A DNA stretch of 64,000 nucleotides from Paraburkholderia hayleyella (GTDB lineage Bacteria > Pseudomonadota > Gammaproteobacteria > Burkholderiales > Burkholderiaceae): assembly GCF_009455685.1 (NCBI RefSeq), contig NZ_QPES01000002.1, forward strand, positions 682,001-746,000. Direction: 5' to 3'. Below are positions 1 to 8,734 of this stretch, in pieces (position 1 is the stretch's first letter; each line of letters opens with the position of its first letter). A model generated the notes under the pieces. The model had not been told where the DNA came from, ran no database searches, and saw only the letters and a program-made list of their open reading frames with translations. The position numbers and the translations under genes are program-made.

Positions 1-1
1 C

Positions 2-1582
2 CGCCCGTGGGAAGAAACCGTGCTGTATGAGGTCCACGTGGGTGCGCTCGGTGGCTACGCGGGCGTGCAGCAACGGCTGCCGGCGCTCGTCCAGCTCGGC
101 GTCACCGCGCTCGAACTCATGCCGCTGAATGATTTTTCCGGCCAGCGCAACTGGGGCTACGACGGCGTGCTGCCCTACGCGCCCGATTCCGCTTATGGCC
201 GCCCGGACGAACTCAAGGCGCTGATCGACACCGCGCATGGCCTCGGCCTGACGATGATTCTCGATGTGGTCTATAACCACTTCGGCCCCGACGGCAACTA
301 TCTGCCGCACTATGCCCAGCCGTTTTTCCGCGCGGACGCGCCTACCCCCTGGGGCGCCGCGATCGATTTCGGGCGCATGGAAGTGCGCGACTTCTTCTGC
401 GACAACGCGCTGTACTGGCTCAACGAATACCGTTTCGATGGGCTGCGTTTCGATGCCGTCCAGGCTATCGGCAACGATGACTGGCTACGCGAGCTAACCG
501 ATCACCTTCGTGCCAGCGTCGAACAGGGACGGCACATCCATCTGATCGCCGAAGACGAACGCCGCATGCCTGACCTGCTGGAAGGTCATTTCGACGCGCA
601 CTGGAATAACGACATCCATCACGCGCTGCATGTGCTGCTGACCGGCGAGCGCGGCGGCAACTATCGTGCCTTCGCCCACGAGCCGGTGCAGCAGCTCGCC
701 CGCGCGCTCAGCACGGGCTTCGCGCAAAGCGAAGCCAAAAACGGGCACGGCACAGACCGCACAAGCGCCGGGGAAATACCGCCCACCGCCTCCGTGGTCT
801 ATTTGCAAAACCACGACCAGATCGGCAACCGCGCCTTTGGCGAGCGCCTAACCACACTCTGCCCGCCCGCCGCCTTGCGCGCCGCAACCACACTCTGCCC
901 GCCCGCCGCCTTGCGCGCCGCAACCGCGCTCCTGCTGCTCGCGCCGTCCATCCCTTTGCTCTTCATGGACGAAGAACACGGTTCAAAACAGCCTTTCCTG
1001 TTTTTCACCGATTACCCCGAGGCGCTGGCCGAAGCCGTACGCACGGGACGCCGCGAGGAATTTCCGCGCTTCTCACCGGAGACCCGCATCGATGCGCAAA
1101 CGCGACTGCCCGATCCCAACGACCCCCGCACCTTCAGCGCCTCATCGCCGCCGCGCGATGCCACCGCACTGCCCGCCGGTGAGGCCCGCACGCGCATTGA
1201 GTGGTATCACTTTTATCAGTCGGCGCTGGCCGTGCGCGCCAAACTCATCGCACCGCGCCTGGCGGGTGTCCGTGCCTTGGGCGCGGAAGTGCTCGATGAC
1301 GCCGCATCAGGCGCACCTTCAGATAGCGCCCTGATCGCGCGCTGGCAGCTCAGCGATGGCGCGATCCTGTCGCTCGCGCTCAATCTCGGCCAGCAAGCAG
1401 TGCCCTTGCCACAGCGGCCAGCAGGCAAAGTGATCTTCGAAACCCCCGCCCGCGCCCGCGACCCCGCCACAGACCACATCTTGCCCGGCTACGCCTGCAT
1501 CGCCTGGCTAAGCGGCGACGTCAACCACTACGCCAGCCACCACGATGCGCGTCAGGTCAGCTTGCCGGAATGGTCCGAATGA
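2..1582 (+). CDS. treZ: Malto-oligosyltrehalose trehalohydrolase, 5' partial
   Basis: Cytoplasmic GH13 enzyme that releases trehalose from maltooligosyltrehalose (TreY/TreZ pathway). The frame is open from base 2 (RPWEETVLYEVHVG), so the N-terminus, probably a CBM48-like domain of about 100 residues, lies outside the window. GH13 landmarks are present: the nucleophile Asp in GLRFDAV (codon 452-454), an acid Glu in LIAEDER (551-553) and the transition-state Asp in NHDQIGN (815-817). A 12-codon unit is tandemly duplicated at 851-922, directly after the NHDQIGNRAFGERL segment. This is unusual for the family, because the duplication sits in the barrel between conserved motifs. The stop overlaps the malQ start, implying one operon and translational coupling. 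Confidence 0.93.
   Translation, partial: RPWEETVLYEVHVGALGGYAGVQQRLPALVQLGVTALELMPLNDFSGQRNWGYDGVLPYAPDSAYGRPDELKALIDTAHGLGLTMILDVVYNHFGPDGNYLPHYAQPFFRADAPTPWGAAIDFGRMEVRDFFCDNALYWLNEYRFDGLRFDAVQAIGNDDWLRELTDHLRASVEQGRHIHLIAEDERRMPDLLEGHFDAHWNNDIHHALHVLLTGERGGNYRAFAHEPVQQLARALSTGFAQSEAKNGHGTDRTSAGEIPPTASVVYLQNHDQIGNRAFGERLTTLCPPAALRAATTLCPPAALRAATALLLLAPSIPLLFMDEEHGSKQPFLFFTDYPEALAEAVRTGRREEFPRFSPETRIDAQTRLPDPNDPRTFSASSPPRDATALPAGEARTRIEWYHFYQSALAVRAKLIAPRLAGVRALGAEVLDDAASGAPSDSALIARWQLSDGAILSLALNLGQQAVPLPQRPAGKVIFETPARARDPATDHILPGYACIAWLSGDVNHYASHHDARQVSLPEWSE
851..922 (+). repeat. 36-bp perfect tandem duplication inside treZ
   Basis: Two exact 36-bp copies, 851-886 and 887-922, encode TTLCPPAALRAA twice in frame. 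The reading frame is kept. This looks like a recent slippage duplication or an assembly artefact. Confidence 0.95.
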
Positions 1583-3795
1583 GCGGCACATCACGCACCG
1601 ATCAAGCCCGCGCAGCCCTCGATGCCCTCGCGCAACACGCAGGGCTGCAACGCGAATGGCAAGACGCGCAGGGTGTCAGCCATCGCGTCAGCGATGACAC
1701 GATCTCGAGCCTGCTTGAACGGCTCGGCCTGCCCTGCCGCACCCTGACGCAGATGCGCCAGAGCAGCGCCGCGCTCGCCGCAGAACATCATGGCCGCCGC
1801 CTCCCCGCCTTGCTCAGCGCCGAATGCGAGCGCGCCATTGCGCTGCCGTCCAGTGCGTTACGCGCCGGCAGCCGCTACCGAATCGAGCTGGAAAGCGGCG
1901 CGCTGATCGACGGCCGCTTCACCGCGCCCAAGGGGGCAACGGCGCTGCTTGCGCCGATCAGCGAGCCGGGCTATCACACCCTGGTGTTGCAGGAGCAGCG
2001 CGTCACGCTCGCTATCGCGCCATCACGCGCCTATACCGTGGCCGATGCGTGGCAGGCGGCACATGCCACGGGTGACGAGCGCCCTGCGAGCCCAGGCAAT
2101 CGTCCTCATGCGCATGAGGCTGCCGGGCCCCTCCTCTGGGGCCTCAGTGCGCAGTTGTACAGCTTGCGCCGCAGCGGCGATGGCGGCATCGGCGACTATT
2201 CGGCACTCGCCGCGCTCGCCGTGCGCAGCGCCCAGCACGGCGCCCAGGCGCTCGCCGTCAGCCCCACGCACGCCATGTTCAGCGCGCTGCCGCAACACTT
2301 CAGCCCGTATTCGCCTTCGTCGCGGCTCTGGCTCAATGCCACGCATATCGACCCCAGCGCGCTGTTCGGCCGCGATGCTGTGCTCAGCGCGCTCGATACG
2401 CTGCATGCCCGCGAAGCCTGGGCCCAGTACGAAACGCTCGCGCTCATCGACTGGCCACATGCCGCAGCCCTTCGGCTCAAGGTGCTGCACAGGCTGTTCG
2501 AACGTTTTGAGCAGCACGCCACAGCCGCGCAACGGACGTCTTTTGCCACGTTTTGCCAACGTGGCAGCCAGGCGCTCGACGATCACGCACGCTTCGAAGC
2601 CCTGCATGCGTTTCATCTCGCGCAAGGCGCCAGCGGTCACTGGCGCGACTGGGATGCCACGCTACGCGATCCCCGCAACACGGCTGTCGCCGCTTTTGCC
2701 ACAGCGCATCAACCTGCTGTCGAATTCCATCGGTTCCTGCAATGGCTCGCCGCTAGCGGGCTCGACGCCGCACAACGCCAGGCACGCGAAGCCGGCATGA
2801 CGCCAGGCCTGATCGCCGATCTCGCCGTCGGCTGCGATGGCGCAGGCAGCCACGCCTGGGCCTGCGGCGAAGCGATGCTCGCAGGCATCTCGATTGGCGC
2901 GCCACCTGACCCAATGAACCAGCTCGGTCAGAGTTGGGGGCTCACCACCTTCTCGCCACGCGCGATGTGCCGTCAAGGCTTCGCCGGGTTTATCGACCTG
3001 CTGCGCGCCAGCTTCGCCCATGCGGGTGGCGTGCGCATCGACCACATCCTCGGTTTGCGCCGCTTATGGCTCATTCCTGAAGGGGCCAGCGCGAAAGAAG
3101 GCGCTTACCTGCGCTATCCGCTCGACGACATGCTGCGGCTAATCGCGCTCGAATCATGGCGGCATCGCGCGATCGTCATTGGCGAGGATCTGGGCACCGT
3201 GCCCGCAGGGTTTCGGGAGCGGCTGAGCGCATTGGGCATCGCGGGGATTCGCACGCTGTGGCTTGAGCGCAGCGACAACGGACGGGATTTTTTACCCCCG
3301 CAAAGCTGGACACGCGAAGCCATGGCGACCACGACGACGCACGATTTGCCCACTATCGCAGGCTGGTGGAGCGGCCGCGATATCGCATGGCGCGCCGAGA
3401 GCGGGCAACTGCCTGCGCGCGAGGATGGTCAGGATGCGGTGGCAGGCGCACAAGCTGAGCGGGCAATGGAGCGTTGCGCGTTATGGACAGCCTTGCGCGA
3501 GGCTGGCGTGATTGCAACGGGAGGCGCCGGCAGCGGGAGGCCCGCACCTGATACCCCCCCGCCGCCCGGAGCAGCGCCCGTGGAGGCGGCGCTGGCCTTT
3601 GTCGCCGCTACGCCATCGCAACTGGCGATGTATCCGCTGGAGGATTTATTGGGGCTCATCGAGCAGCCGAACCTGCCCGGTACCATCGATGAACACCCGA
3701 ACTGGCGCAGACGGCTGGCAACGCCGGTGGCCGCGTTGTTCGATGATCCGGTATTGATGGCGCGCCTGGCGGTGGCCACACGCGGACGGAAGTGA
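1570..3795 (+). CDS. malQ: 4-alpha-glucanotransferase (amylomaltase)
   Basis: Disproportionates maltodextrins (GH77, cytoplasm), supplying glucans to the trehalose/glycogen branch. At 741 residues it is a long MalQ with the N-terminal extension common in proteobacteria. GH77 signatures follow in order: the nucleophile Asp491 in RIDHILGLRR, Glu539 in GEDLGTVP and Asp592 in THDLPT, with FSPYSPSSR upstream. The ATG at 1570 overlaps treZ by 13 nt. An alternative ATG at 1579 gives a 4-nt ATGA overlap and is just as likely to be the true start. A Pro/Gly-rich insert (about residues 655-675) is poorly conserved-looking. In related genomes treY usually follows; here it does not. Confidence 0.95.
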   Translation: MVRMSGTSRTDQARAALDALAQHAGLQREWQDAQGVSHRVSDDTISSLLERLGLPCRTLTQMRQSSAALAAEHHGRRLPALLSAECERAIALPSSALRAGSRYRIELESGALIDGRFTAPKGATALLAPISEPGYHTLVLQEQRVTLAIAPSRAYTVADAWQAAHATGDERPASPGNRPHAHEAAGPLLWGLSAQLYSLRRSGDGGIGDYSALAALAVRSAQHGAQALAVSPTHAMFSALPQHFSPYSPSSRLWLNATHIDPSALFGRDAVLSALDTLHAREAWAQYETLALIDWPHAAALRLKVLHRLFERFEQHATAAQRTSFATFCQRGSQALDDHARFEALHAFHLAQGASGHWRDWDATLRDPRNTAVAAFATAHQPAVEFHRFLQWLAASGLDAAQRQAREAGMTPGLIADLAVGCDGAGSHAWACGEAMLAGISIGAPPDPMNQLGQSWGLTTFSPRAMCRQGFAGFIDLLRASFAHAGGVRIDHILGLRRLWLIPEGASAKEGAYLRYPLDDMLRLIALESWRHRAIVIGEDLGTVPAGFRERLSALGIAGIRTLWLERSDNGRDFLPPQSWTREAMATTTTHDLPTIAGWWSGRDIAWRAESGQLPAREDGQDAVAGAQAERAMERCALWTALREAGVIATGGAGSGRPAPDTPPPPGAAPVEAALAFVAATPSQLAMYPLEDLLGLIEQPNLPGTIDEHPNWRRRLATPVAALFDDPVLMARLAVATRGRK

Positions 3796-3896
3796 TTTTG
3801 CTGTGCTTTATATAAAACGCTTTGTATTGAATACTCCAGCAACTCATTTAAATTCAGATGCAAACGATCAGCCATTTCAAACTGCCGCCCCATTCG

Positions 3897-4249
3897 CTAA
3901 CTATTCACCACAGAACATACGCTGTAGTCGAATTGCAATAGCCCGCCACGCAGGTCATAACCCCGAGCCACTGGGAAATCACCCGTATTGATCAGTTCAT
4001 CTGGTGCGTGCCGCCACATCCGGTCTGCACGTCGCGCTCGATGGCCGCGGGGTCGAACAGAACGTGATCGACAGCGGCCAGCGCCTCATTGCAATAGTTA
4101 TTGGCAGCATCGCCATGGTTATTCAACACATGTTTCCATTCAGGCCTACCGCAATCTTTATGTATGGCGTTATACGCCACGAAAAAAGTACGATGGTTCG
4201 CACCACGGTCCACTGTGGTATTAACTTTGATCGAGGAGTTGATATGCAA
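3897..4249 (-). pseudogene. Possible decayed gene opposite the amidase gene
   Basis: Reading the minus strand, one frame is open from 4249 to a TGA at 3992-3994 (contains HKDCGRPEWKHVLNN and LFDPAAIERDV). The next frame then continues with protein-like sequence (ELINTGDFPVARGYDLRGG, LLQFDYSVC) to a TAG at 3897-3899. The switch point is near 3995-4020, and the total of 353 nt fits a single 1-nt loss. Composition and Cys content suggest a small exported or lipoprotein-like protein, but I recognise no family. Its 5' end overlaps the start of the plus-strand gene at 4244, so it may have been truncated when that gene arrived. It could also be chance coding potential. Confidence 0.35.
4203..4218. 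promoter_or_regulatory. Imperfect palindrome upstream of the 4244 gene
   Basis: CCACGGTCCACTGTGG is an imperfect inverted repeat 26 bp before the start codon at 4244. Position suggests an operator or a leader hairpin; no regulator is identified. Confidence 0.3.
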
Positions 4250-4840
4250 GTCAATATGAATTCGACATCAAATTATGACCGAACACCGGATACGCAACAG
4301 AATAATTCGGCATCGAATGCTGGCCGGACATCCGAAGTAAAACGGGATTCCGGGAAGGGCTCGACGTCCGGTGCGGAAAAAGATTCTTCTGCCATCGGCT
4401 CGCTCATCTCCAAGGGCGGAAGCAGCGCCGCTTCATTGGCGAAAAAATTCCTGGGCATGCGAGCCGACAATCTGATCCAAAGTGGTCAGTTGGGAATGAC
4501 AGGCCGTTTCGGCCCGGCATCGGCATGCGCCGATTTTGTTTCGGCGGTCATGAAAAAATCGGGCTCGCTGATGGCCAATGTCCGTGGCATGTTCGACGAC
4601 ACAAGAGGGTTGTTCAACACACTGAAAAACAATGGGTGGCACGAAACGTCGATCGACCAGGCGAAGCCGGGCGATCCGGTTTTTTATCGAAACGGGATGT
4701 ACCACACTGAAATGAAAGTCGGCACCGACGACAATGGCAGAAGCTTGATGATCGGGTCTGACAACATCAATAGAGACGGGACACAGTCGATCGCTATACA
4801 GTCCGGCGCACGATCGGGCATCGCGCTGACACAGGGTTAA
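4244..4840 (+). CDS. Putative secreted papain-fold (NlpC/P60-like) amidase
   Basis: Encodes 198 residues. The start at 4244 is set by a strong GAGGAG ribosome site (4233-4238), 5 nt upstream; the open frame from 4004 has none. Residues 1-50 are Ser/Thr/Asn/Gly-rich and probably disordered, with no Sec signal, as seen in type III or type VI cargo. Residues 65-195 look like a papain-fold peptidase. They carry a Cys in SACADFVSAVMKKSG (C95, start of a helix), then a Trp and a PGD turn (AKPGDPVFY, 141-148), then a His on a strand (YHTEM, H154) and Asp/Asn in GSDN (173-174). This Cys-His order fits NlpC/P60 and amidase effectors. The gene is alone, flanked by AT-richer intergenic DNA, which suggests transfer. 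Function is inferred from motif spacing only. Confidence 0.6.
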   Translation: MQVNMNSTSNYDRTPDTQQNNSASNAGRTSEVKRDSGKGSTSGAEKDSSAIGSLISKGGSSAASLAKKFLGMRADNLIQSGQLGMTGRFGPASACADFVSAVMKKSGSLMANVRGMFDDTRGLFNTLKNNGWHETSIDQAKPGDPVFYRNGMYHTEMKVGTDDNGRSLMIGSDNINRDGTQSIAIQSGARSGIALTQG

Positions 4841-4945
4841 GCGCCAGTAACAGTGGCAGGAGGACGGGAAGCGGCCGGAACCAGGCAAGCAACGAGGGGC
4901 ATAACCGCCTCTCCGGGCTATCGCTCATGGCTTGATGCGGAAAAT

Positions 4946-4971
4946 GACATGGGGGCCATCTCCCCCATGTC
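4946..4971. terminator. Hairpin between convergent genes
   Basis: A perfect 10-bp stem (GACATGGGGG pairing with CCCCCATGTC) with a 6-nt loop lies between the convergent 4244 gene and the CorC-type gene. There is no U-run, so it may act as a bidirectional terminator or transcript end. Confidence 0.6.
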
Positions 4972-5020
4972 AAAGCACCATCACCCTTAAGCACGGGCTA
5001 GCGGATCACCCCTCTCCCCC

Positions 5021-6385
5021 TCACCGGCCCTCGTCCTCGAACGCTTTCGGATACACCCGCACCAGCACAATCCGGGGTCCGCGCATTTTCTTGACCACGA
5101 TATCGAAGCGATCGAACTCGACCCGCTGGCCTTCCACCGGCAAATCGCTCAACGCCTGGATCACCAGCCCCCCCACCGATTCGGCCTGGCCTTCGTCGAT
5201 GTCGATGCCCAGCGCCCGCTCCAGCGACACCACCGGCAAGCTGCCCTTACCCATCAGCGTGCCGTCGTCCATCCGGTTCCAGTCGGCATCGCCCTGGCGG
5301 AACTCATCGTGAATCTGTCCCACCAGCGCCCCGAGCAGGTTATCCAGCGTGAGAAAACCCATCGGCTTGGCATTCTTGTGTCCCACCAGCGCGAAATGCG
5401 GCGCGCCCTTGCGAAAGCGCCGGAACAACTCAAGCGCGGGCATGCTCGGCTTCACATATTGCACGGGACGCACATGCTTTTTCAGATCGTCAGGTGTGCC
5501 GCCCGCGTCACGCGCCAGCAGCAGGTCTTTCAGGTGAATCATCCCGGCCACGCGTTCGCCCGAAGCATCTTCGAACAAGGGATAGCGGCTAAAACGATGA
5601 CGCGCGATCACCTGCATGTTCTCGCGCAGCGGCACATCGCTGCGCAAGCCGATCATCTCGTGGGCGGGCCGCATCAGATCCGATACGGTCATCTTCGAAA
5701 AATCGAGTGAATGCGCAATCGTGTTCCATTCGTCCTGGCTGTAGGCGTTGCCGCCGCTACTACCGTTACTGCCGCTACTGCCCTTTTCGCTCACGACGCC
5801 GCTGCGGCGGCCGCGCAGGATCAGTTTTAATTCGTCGGTCGAATAATGCGTGTCGCCCGCATGTCCGCCACCCAGACCGGCCATGCGCAGCACGGCGTTC
5901 GCGCTGGAATTCAGCACCCAGATGGCGGGATACATCGCCCAGTAAAACCCATAGAGCGGCAACGCGACCCAAAGCGAGATTTTTTCGGCTTCGCGGATAG
6001 CCAGCGATTTGGGGGCAAGCTCGCCCACCACGATATGCAAAAACGAAATGCACGAAAACGCGAAGAACAGCGAAATACCGTGGATCAATTGCGGTGACTC
6101 AATGCCGAACAACGAAAAAAGTGGTGTCAGCAGATTGGCGAAAGCCGGCTCGCCGATCCAGCCCAGCCCCAGCGAAGCGAGCGTAATGCCCAGTTGGCAG
6201 GCTGACAGGTAAGCATCGAGATGTCCGTGCACCTTGCCCAGCACGCGGCCGCGAATGCCATGTTTGCGCGCGAGTGCCTTGACGCGGGTCTGCCGCAACT
6301 TGACGAGGCCGAACTCGGCCGCGACAAAAAAACCATTAAGCGCAACGAGCAGTAGCGCACCGATAAGGGCAAAGACCTGGGCCAA
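5021..6385 (-). CDS. CNNM/CorC-HlyC family membrane protein
   Basis: 454 residues. An N-terminal DUF21 (CNNM) transmembrane domain (about 1-190, several hydrophobic segments, starting MAQVFALIGALLLVALNGFF) is followed by a CBS pair (about 225-350) and a C-terminal CorC/HlyC domain (about 370-450). Members are inner-membrane proteins linked to Mg/Co ion efflux and often annotated as hemolysin-like. Between the membrane and CBS parts is a Ser/Gly low-complexity stretch (SEKGSSGSNGSSGGNAYSQ) that looks like an expanded linker. Monocistronic, convergent with the gene at 4244. Confidence 0.9.
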   Translation of the reverse strand: MAQVFALIGALLLVALNGFFVAAEFGLVKLRQTRVKALARKHGIRGRVLGKVHGHLDAYLSACQLGITLASLGLGWIGEPAFANLLTPLFSLFGIESPQLIHGISLFFAFSCISFLHIVVGELAPKSLAIREAEKISLWVALPLYGFYWAMYPAIWVLNSSANAVLRMAGLGGGHAGDTHYSTDELKLILRGRRSGVVSEKGSSGSNGSSGGNAYSQDEWNTIAHSLDFSKMTVSDLMRPAHEMIGLRSDVPLRENMQVIARHRFSRYPLFEDASGERVAGMIHLKDLLLARDAGGTPDDLKKHVRPVQYVKPSMPALELFRRFRKGAPHFALVGHKNAKPMGFLTLDNLLGALVGQIHDEFRQGDADWNRMDDGTLMGKGSLPVVSLERALGIDIDEGQAESVGGLVIQALSDLPVEGQRVEFDRFDIVVKKMRGPRIVLVRVYPKAFEDEGR

Positions 6386-6512
6386 GACGAATCACTCCCG
6401 AAACAAAACGTCCAGTATAGAGGGCGAAGCAAGCTCCCTGAAAGCAGGATCGCAGCGAACGCGCTGGGAGGGGCTGCGCCATGGCAAATTTATTACGGAT
6501 TCCGTGTCGATC

Positions 6513-7298
6513 TCACGCGCTGGCAAGCGGCAACCATAACCGCAACGTGGCGGCCTGACCAGGCGCGACGGCGGCTTGCTGTTCGAACCGTCCGTCGTGC
6601 GCTTGCGCCACGCGCCGGCAAAGCGTCAGCACCCAGGCCGCCTGACCCGCATCCAGTGGCTCTTGCGCTTGCTGGCGCGCATAGGCTTCGAGCAGATGGG
6701 GCAAGGCCGGATCGGTAAGCGCAGCGGGTAGCGCCTGAAACTCCACCGTCACGCACCATGCCTGCGCCGGCGCATCAACGCTGGCGCTCAATGACACTCG
6801 CGTGGCGCTCACGCTGGATTCGACAGCAAACACCAGCATCAGCCAGAGCGCGTTCGCTATCTGCCCAGGGTCGCCATCGACCTGCGCCAGCGTCCCGGGC
6901 GGCAACGCGGCCACTTCCAGCACCACCTGGCGCTCGCGCGCCAGCGCCTCGTGGACCTCGGTCACGATCTCATCAAACAGCGCCTGGAGCGCGACCGGCT
7001 GACGCCTCAACAGCCGCGCGCCGATCTGCGCGCGAGGCCCATCAACACGGGTTTCGAGCAACTTGAGCTGCTGCTCAACCCCATGACGAATTCCATCGAG
7101 TGCCCGCTGCACGCCCGGATCAGCAGAGGCGATCTTGCGCTCCAGCACATAAGCCCAGCTGTGAATCGCATTGAGCGGCCCGCGAAGATCATGCGACACC
7201 ACGGAAAGCATGTGCTCGCGCATGAATAATGCGGCTTCGGCACAGCGATGCGCGGTGAGACAGGCTGCGGCATCGCCTGCAGCAGAAAACAGAGTCAC
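6513..7298 (-). CDS. Histidine kinase-like protein with degenerate ATPase domain
   Basis: 261 residues from a GTG at 7298, chosen because AGGAAGG sits 5 nt upstream. A GTG at 7316 is possible but lacks such a site. A HisKA H-box is clear: SVVSHDLRGPLNAIHSW, with the phosphoacceptor His near residue 36. The C-terminal part resembles a HATPase (DGDPGQIANALWLML in place of the N-box), but the usual DxGxG and GxGL nucleotide-binding boxes are not visible. There is no membrane segment or sensor domain. It may be a soluble phosphotransfer or regulatory protein rather than an active kinase. No response regulator is adjacent. Confidence 0.7.
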   Translation of the reverse strand: MTLFSAAGDAAACLTAHRCAEAALFMREHMLSVVSHDLRGPLNAIHSWAYVLERKIASADPGVQRALDGIRHGVEQQLKLLETRVDGPRAQIGARLLRRQPVALQALFDEIVTEVHEALARERQVVLEVAALPPGTLAQVDGDPGQIANALWLMLVFAVESSVSATRVSLSASVDAPAQAWCVTVEFQALPAALTDPALPHLLEAYARQQAQEPLDAGQAAWVLTLCRRVAQAHDGRFEQQAAVAPGQAATLRLWLPLASA

Positions 7299-7475
7299 GC
7301 GAACCTTCCTTTGCACGAGGCCACTAAATCAAAACATGAATAAATGAATGAATGAACGGACACACCCAGGGCCGGGCTATCGGGCTATCTTTCCCCACCC
7401 GTCCTCTCCTGCCCCGGCCAGACGCCAACCCGCCTACAATACCGCTTTCAACTCACTTGTCCCAAGGAGCGACAC

Positions 7476-7817
7476 ATGCCCATCGTCACGACCGAATCCG
7501 GCCTGAAATACGAAGATCTCACCGAAGGCAGCGGGGCCGAGGCAAGCACGGGCCAAACCGTCAGCGTGCACTACACCGGCTGGCTGACCGATGGCCAGAA
7601 ATTCGATTCGAGCAAGGATCGCAATGCCCCCTTTGCTTTCGTACTGGGCGGCGGCATGGTCATCAAAGGCTGGGACGAAGGGGTAAAAGGCATGAAAACC
7701 GGCGGCGTGCGGCGTCTGACCATTCCGCCGCAACTCGGTTACGGCGTACGCGGCGCAGGGGGGGTGATTCCACCGAATGCCACGCTCGTGTTCGAAGTCG
7801 AACTGCTTGAGGCATAA
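7476..7817 (+). CDS. FKBP-type peptidyl-prolyl cis-trans isomerase
   Basis: 113-residue single-domain FKBP without a signal peptide, hence cytoplasmic. It catalyses proline isomerisation during protein folding. Family motifs: VSVHYTGWLTDGQKFDSS, FVLGGGMVIKGWDEG and LTIPPQLGYG, ending in VFEVELLEA. A good ribosome site (AAGGAG) lies just before the ATG. Monocistronic between a divergent kinase-like gene and an AraC-type gene. Confidence 0.95.
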   Translation: MPIVTTESGLKYEDLTEGSGAEASTGQTVSVHYTGWLTDGQKFDSSKDRNAPFAFVLGGGMVIKGWDEGVKGMKTGGVRRLTIPPQLGYGVRGAGGVIPPNATLVFEVELLEA

Positions 7818-7870
7818 CGCCTGCGCGCTTGAGCCCTGCCAGTCCTGAGCGGCTCATCCATTCTTCCACC

Positions 7871-8671
7871 ATGATTCACACTGCCATCACAGCTCCCCAG
7901 GTTTCGTTGCGCTGTTATGGCGCCATCGAAGCCTCGGATGTCCACGACTTCCACCAGATCGTGCTGGGGCTGGACGGCGCGATGAATATGGCGGTTGAAG
8001 GCGTCGCTCAGCCGCTCGACAGCCGTTCGGCATGGCTTATCCCAGCGGGAGCGCGGCACGAATACGCGGGGCTCGGTCACAACCGGCAACTGGTGCTGGA
8101 TCTGCCCGCCACCTCGCTCGCCATACCGCAGCGGCTGTTCGAGCGCTCTCGCGTCATCGCCATCGAAGCGCCGCTCGGCGCACTCGTGCGCGACATCGCC
8201 GCGCGCAGCGGTGGCAGCACACCCGCCACCACCGCGCTGGCGCAGAGCCCGCAACGCTTTAACTGGGAGGCGGCCGCGCGCCTCGGCGCGGCCCTCATCG
8301 GCGACGGCAGCACGGCCTGCGTCATCGCAACATGGCAAGCGGGTCTCGACTTCCCTCGCATCGACCGCTGGCTGCGTGCGCATTTATCCGAACCGCTGCG
8401 CATCGCTGACCTCGCCACGCACTGCGGCATCGGCTTGCGCCGCTTTCATCAGATGTTCATCGAAGCCTTCGGCGAAACCCCGCATCGTTATTTGCAACGC
8501 CTGCGGCTCGATACCGCGTTGATGTTGCTCAACGAGCCGGGACAGCCCCGGCCCTTGAGCGAGATCGCCTTGAGTGTCGGTTTTAGCGATCAAAGCGCCT
8601 TTACGCACGCTTTCTCGCGGCGCTTTGGCCTCGCGCCGGGCCAGTGGCGCGCCGGACGCGAAGCGCCCTGA
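7871..8671 (+). CDS. AraC family transcriptional regulator
   Basis: 266 residues from the ATG at 7871; the frame extends upstream to 7829 only with a TTG. An N-terminal cupin-like domain (about 10-110; LDGAMNMAVEG, WLIPAGARHEYAG) probably senses a ligand. The C-terminal 100 residues contain two helix-turn-helix motifs (LRIADLATHCGIGLRRFHQMF and LSEIALSVGFSDQSAFTHAF) typical of AraC/XylS. The target is unknown; the neighbouring genes FKBP and metZ do not suggest one. Confidence 0.9.
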   Translation: MIHTAITAPQVSLRCYGAIEASDVHDFHQIVLGLDGAMNMAVEGVAQPLDSRSAWLIPAGARHEYAGLGHNRQLVLDLPATSLAIPQRLFERSRVIAIEAPLGALVRDIAARSGGSTPATTALAQSPQRFNWEAAARLGAALIGDGSTACVIATWQAGLDFPRIDRWLRAHLSEPLRIADLATHCGIGLRRFHQMFIEAFGETPHRYLQRLRLDTALMLLNEPGQPRPLSEIALSVGFSDQSAFTHAFSRRFGLAPGQWRAGREAP

Positions 8672-8734
8672 CATCGCCCCTGCCCACTCCTGCAATGCAG
8701 GCGCGCCGGGCACCCGGGCACCCAGGCACCCAGG

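Noticed and set aside
3960..4243. hrpII-type box (TTCG-N16-TTCG) upstream of the amidase
   Set aside because: TTCG occurs near 4197 but no second TTCG at the required spacing.
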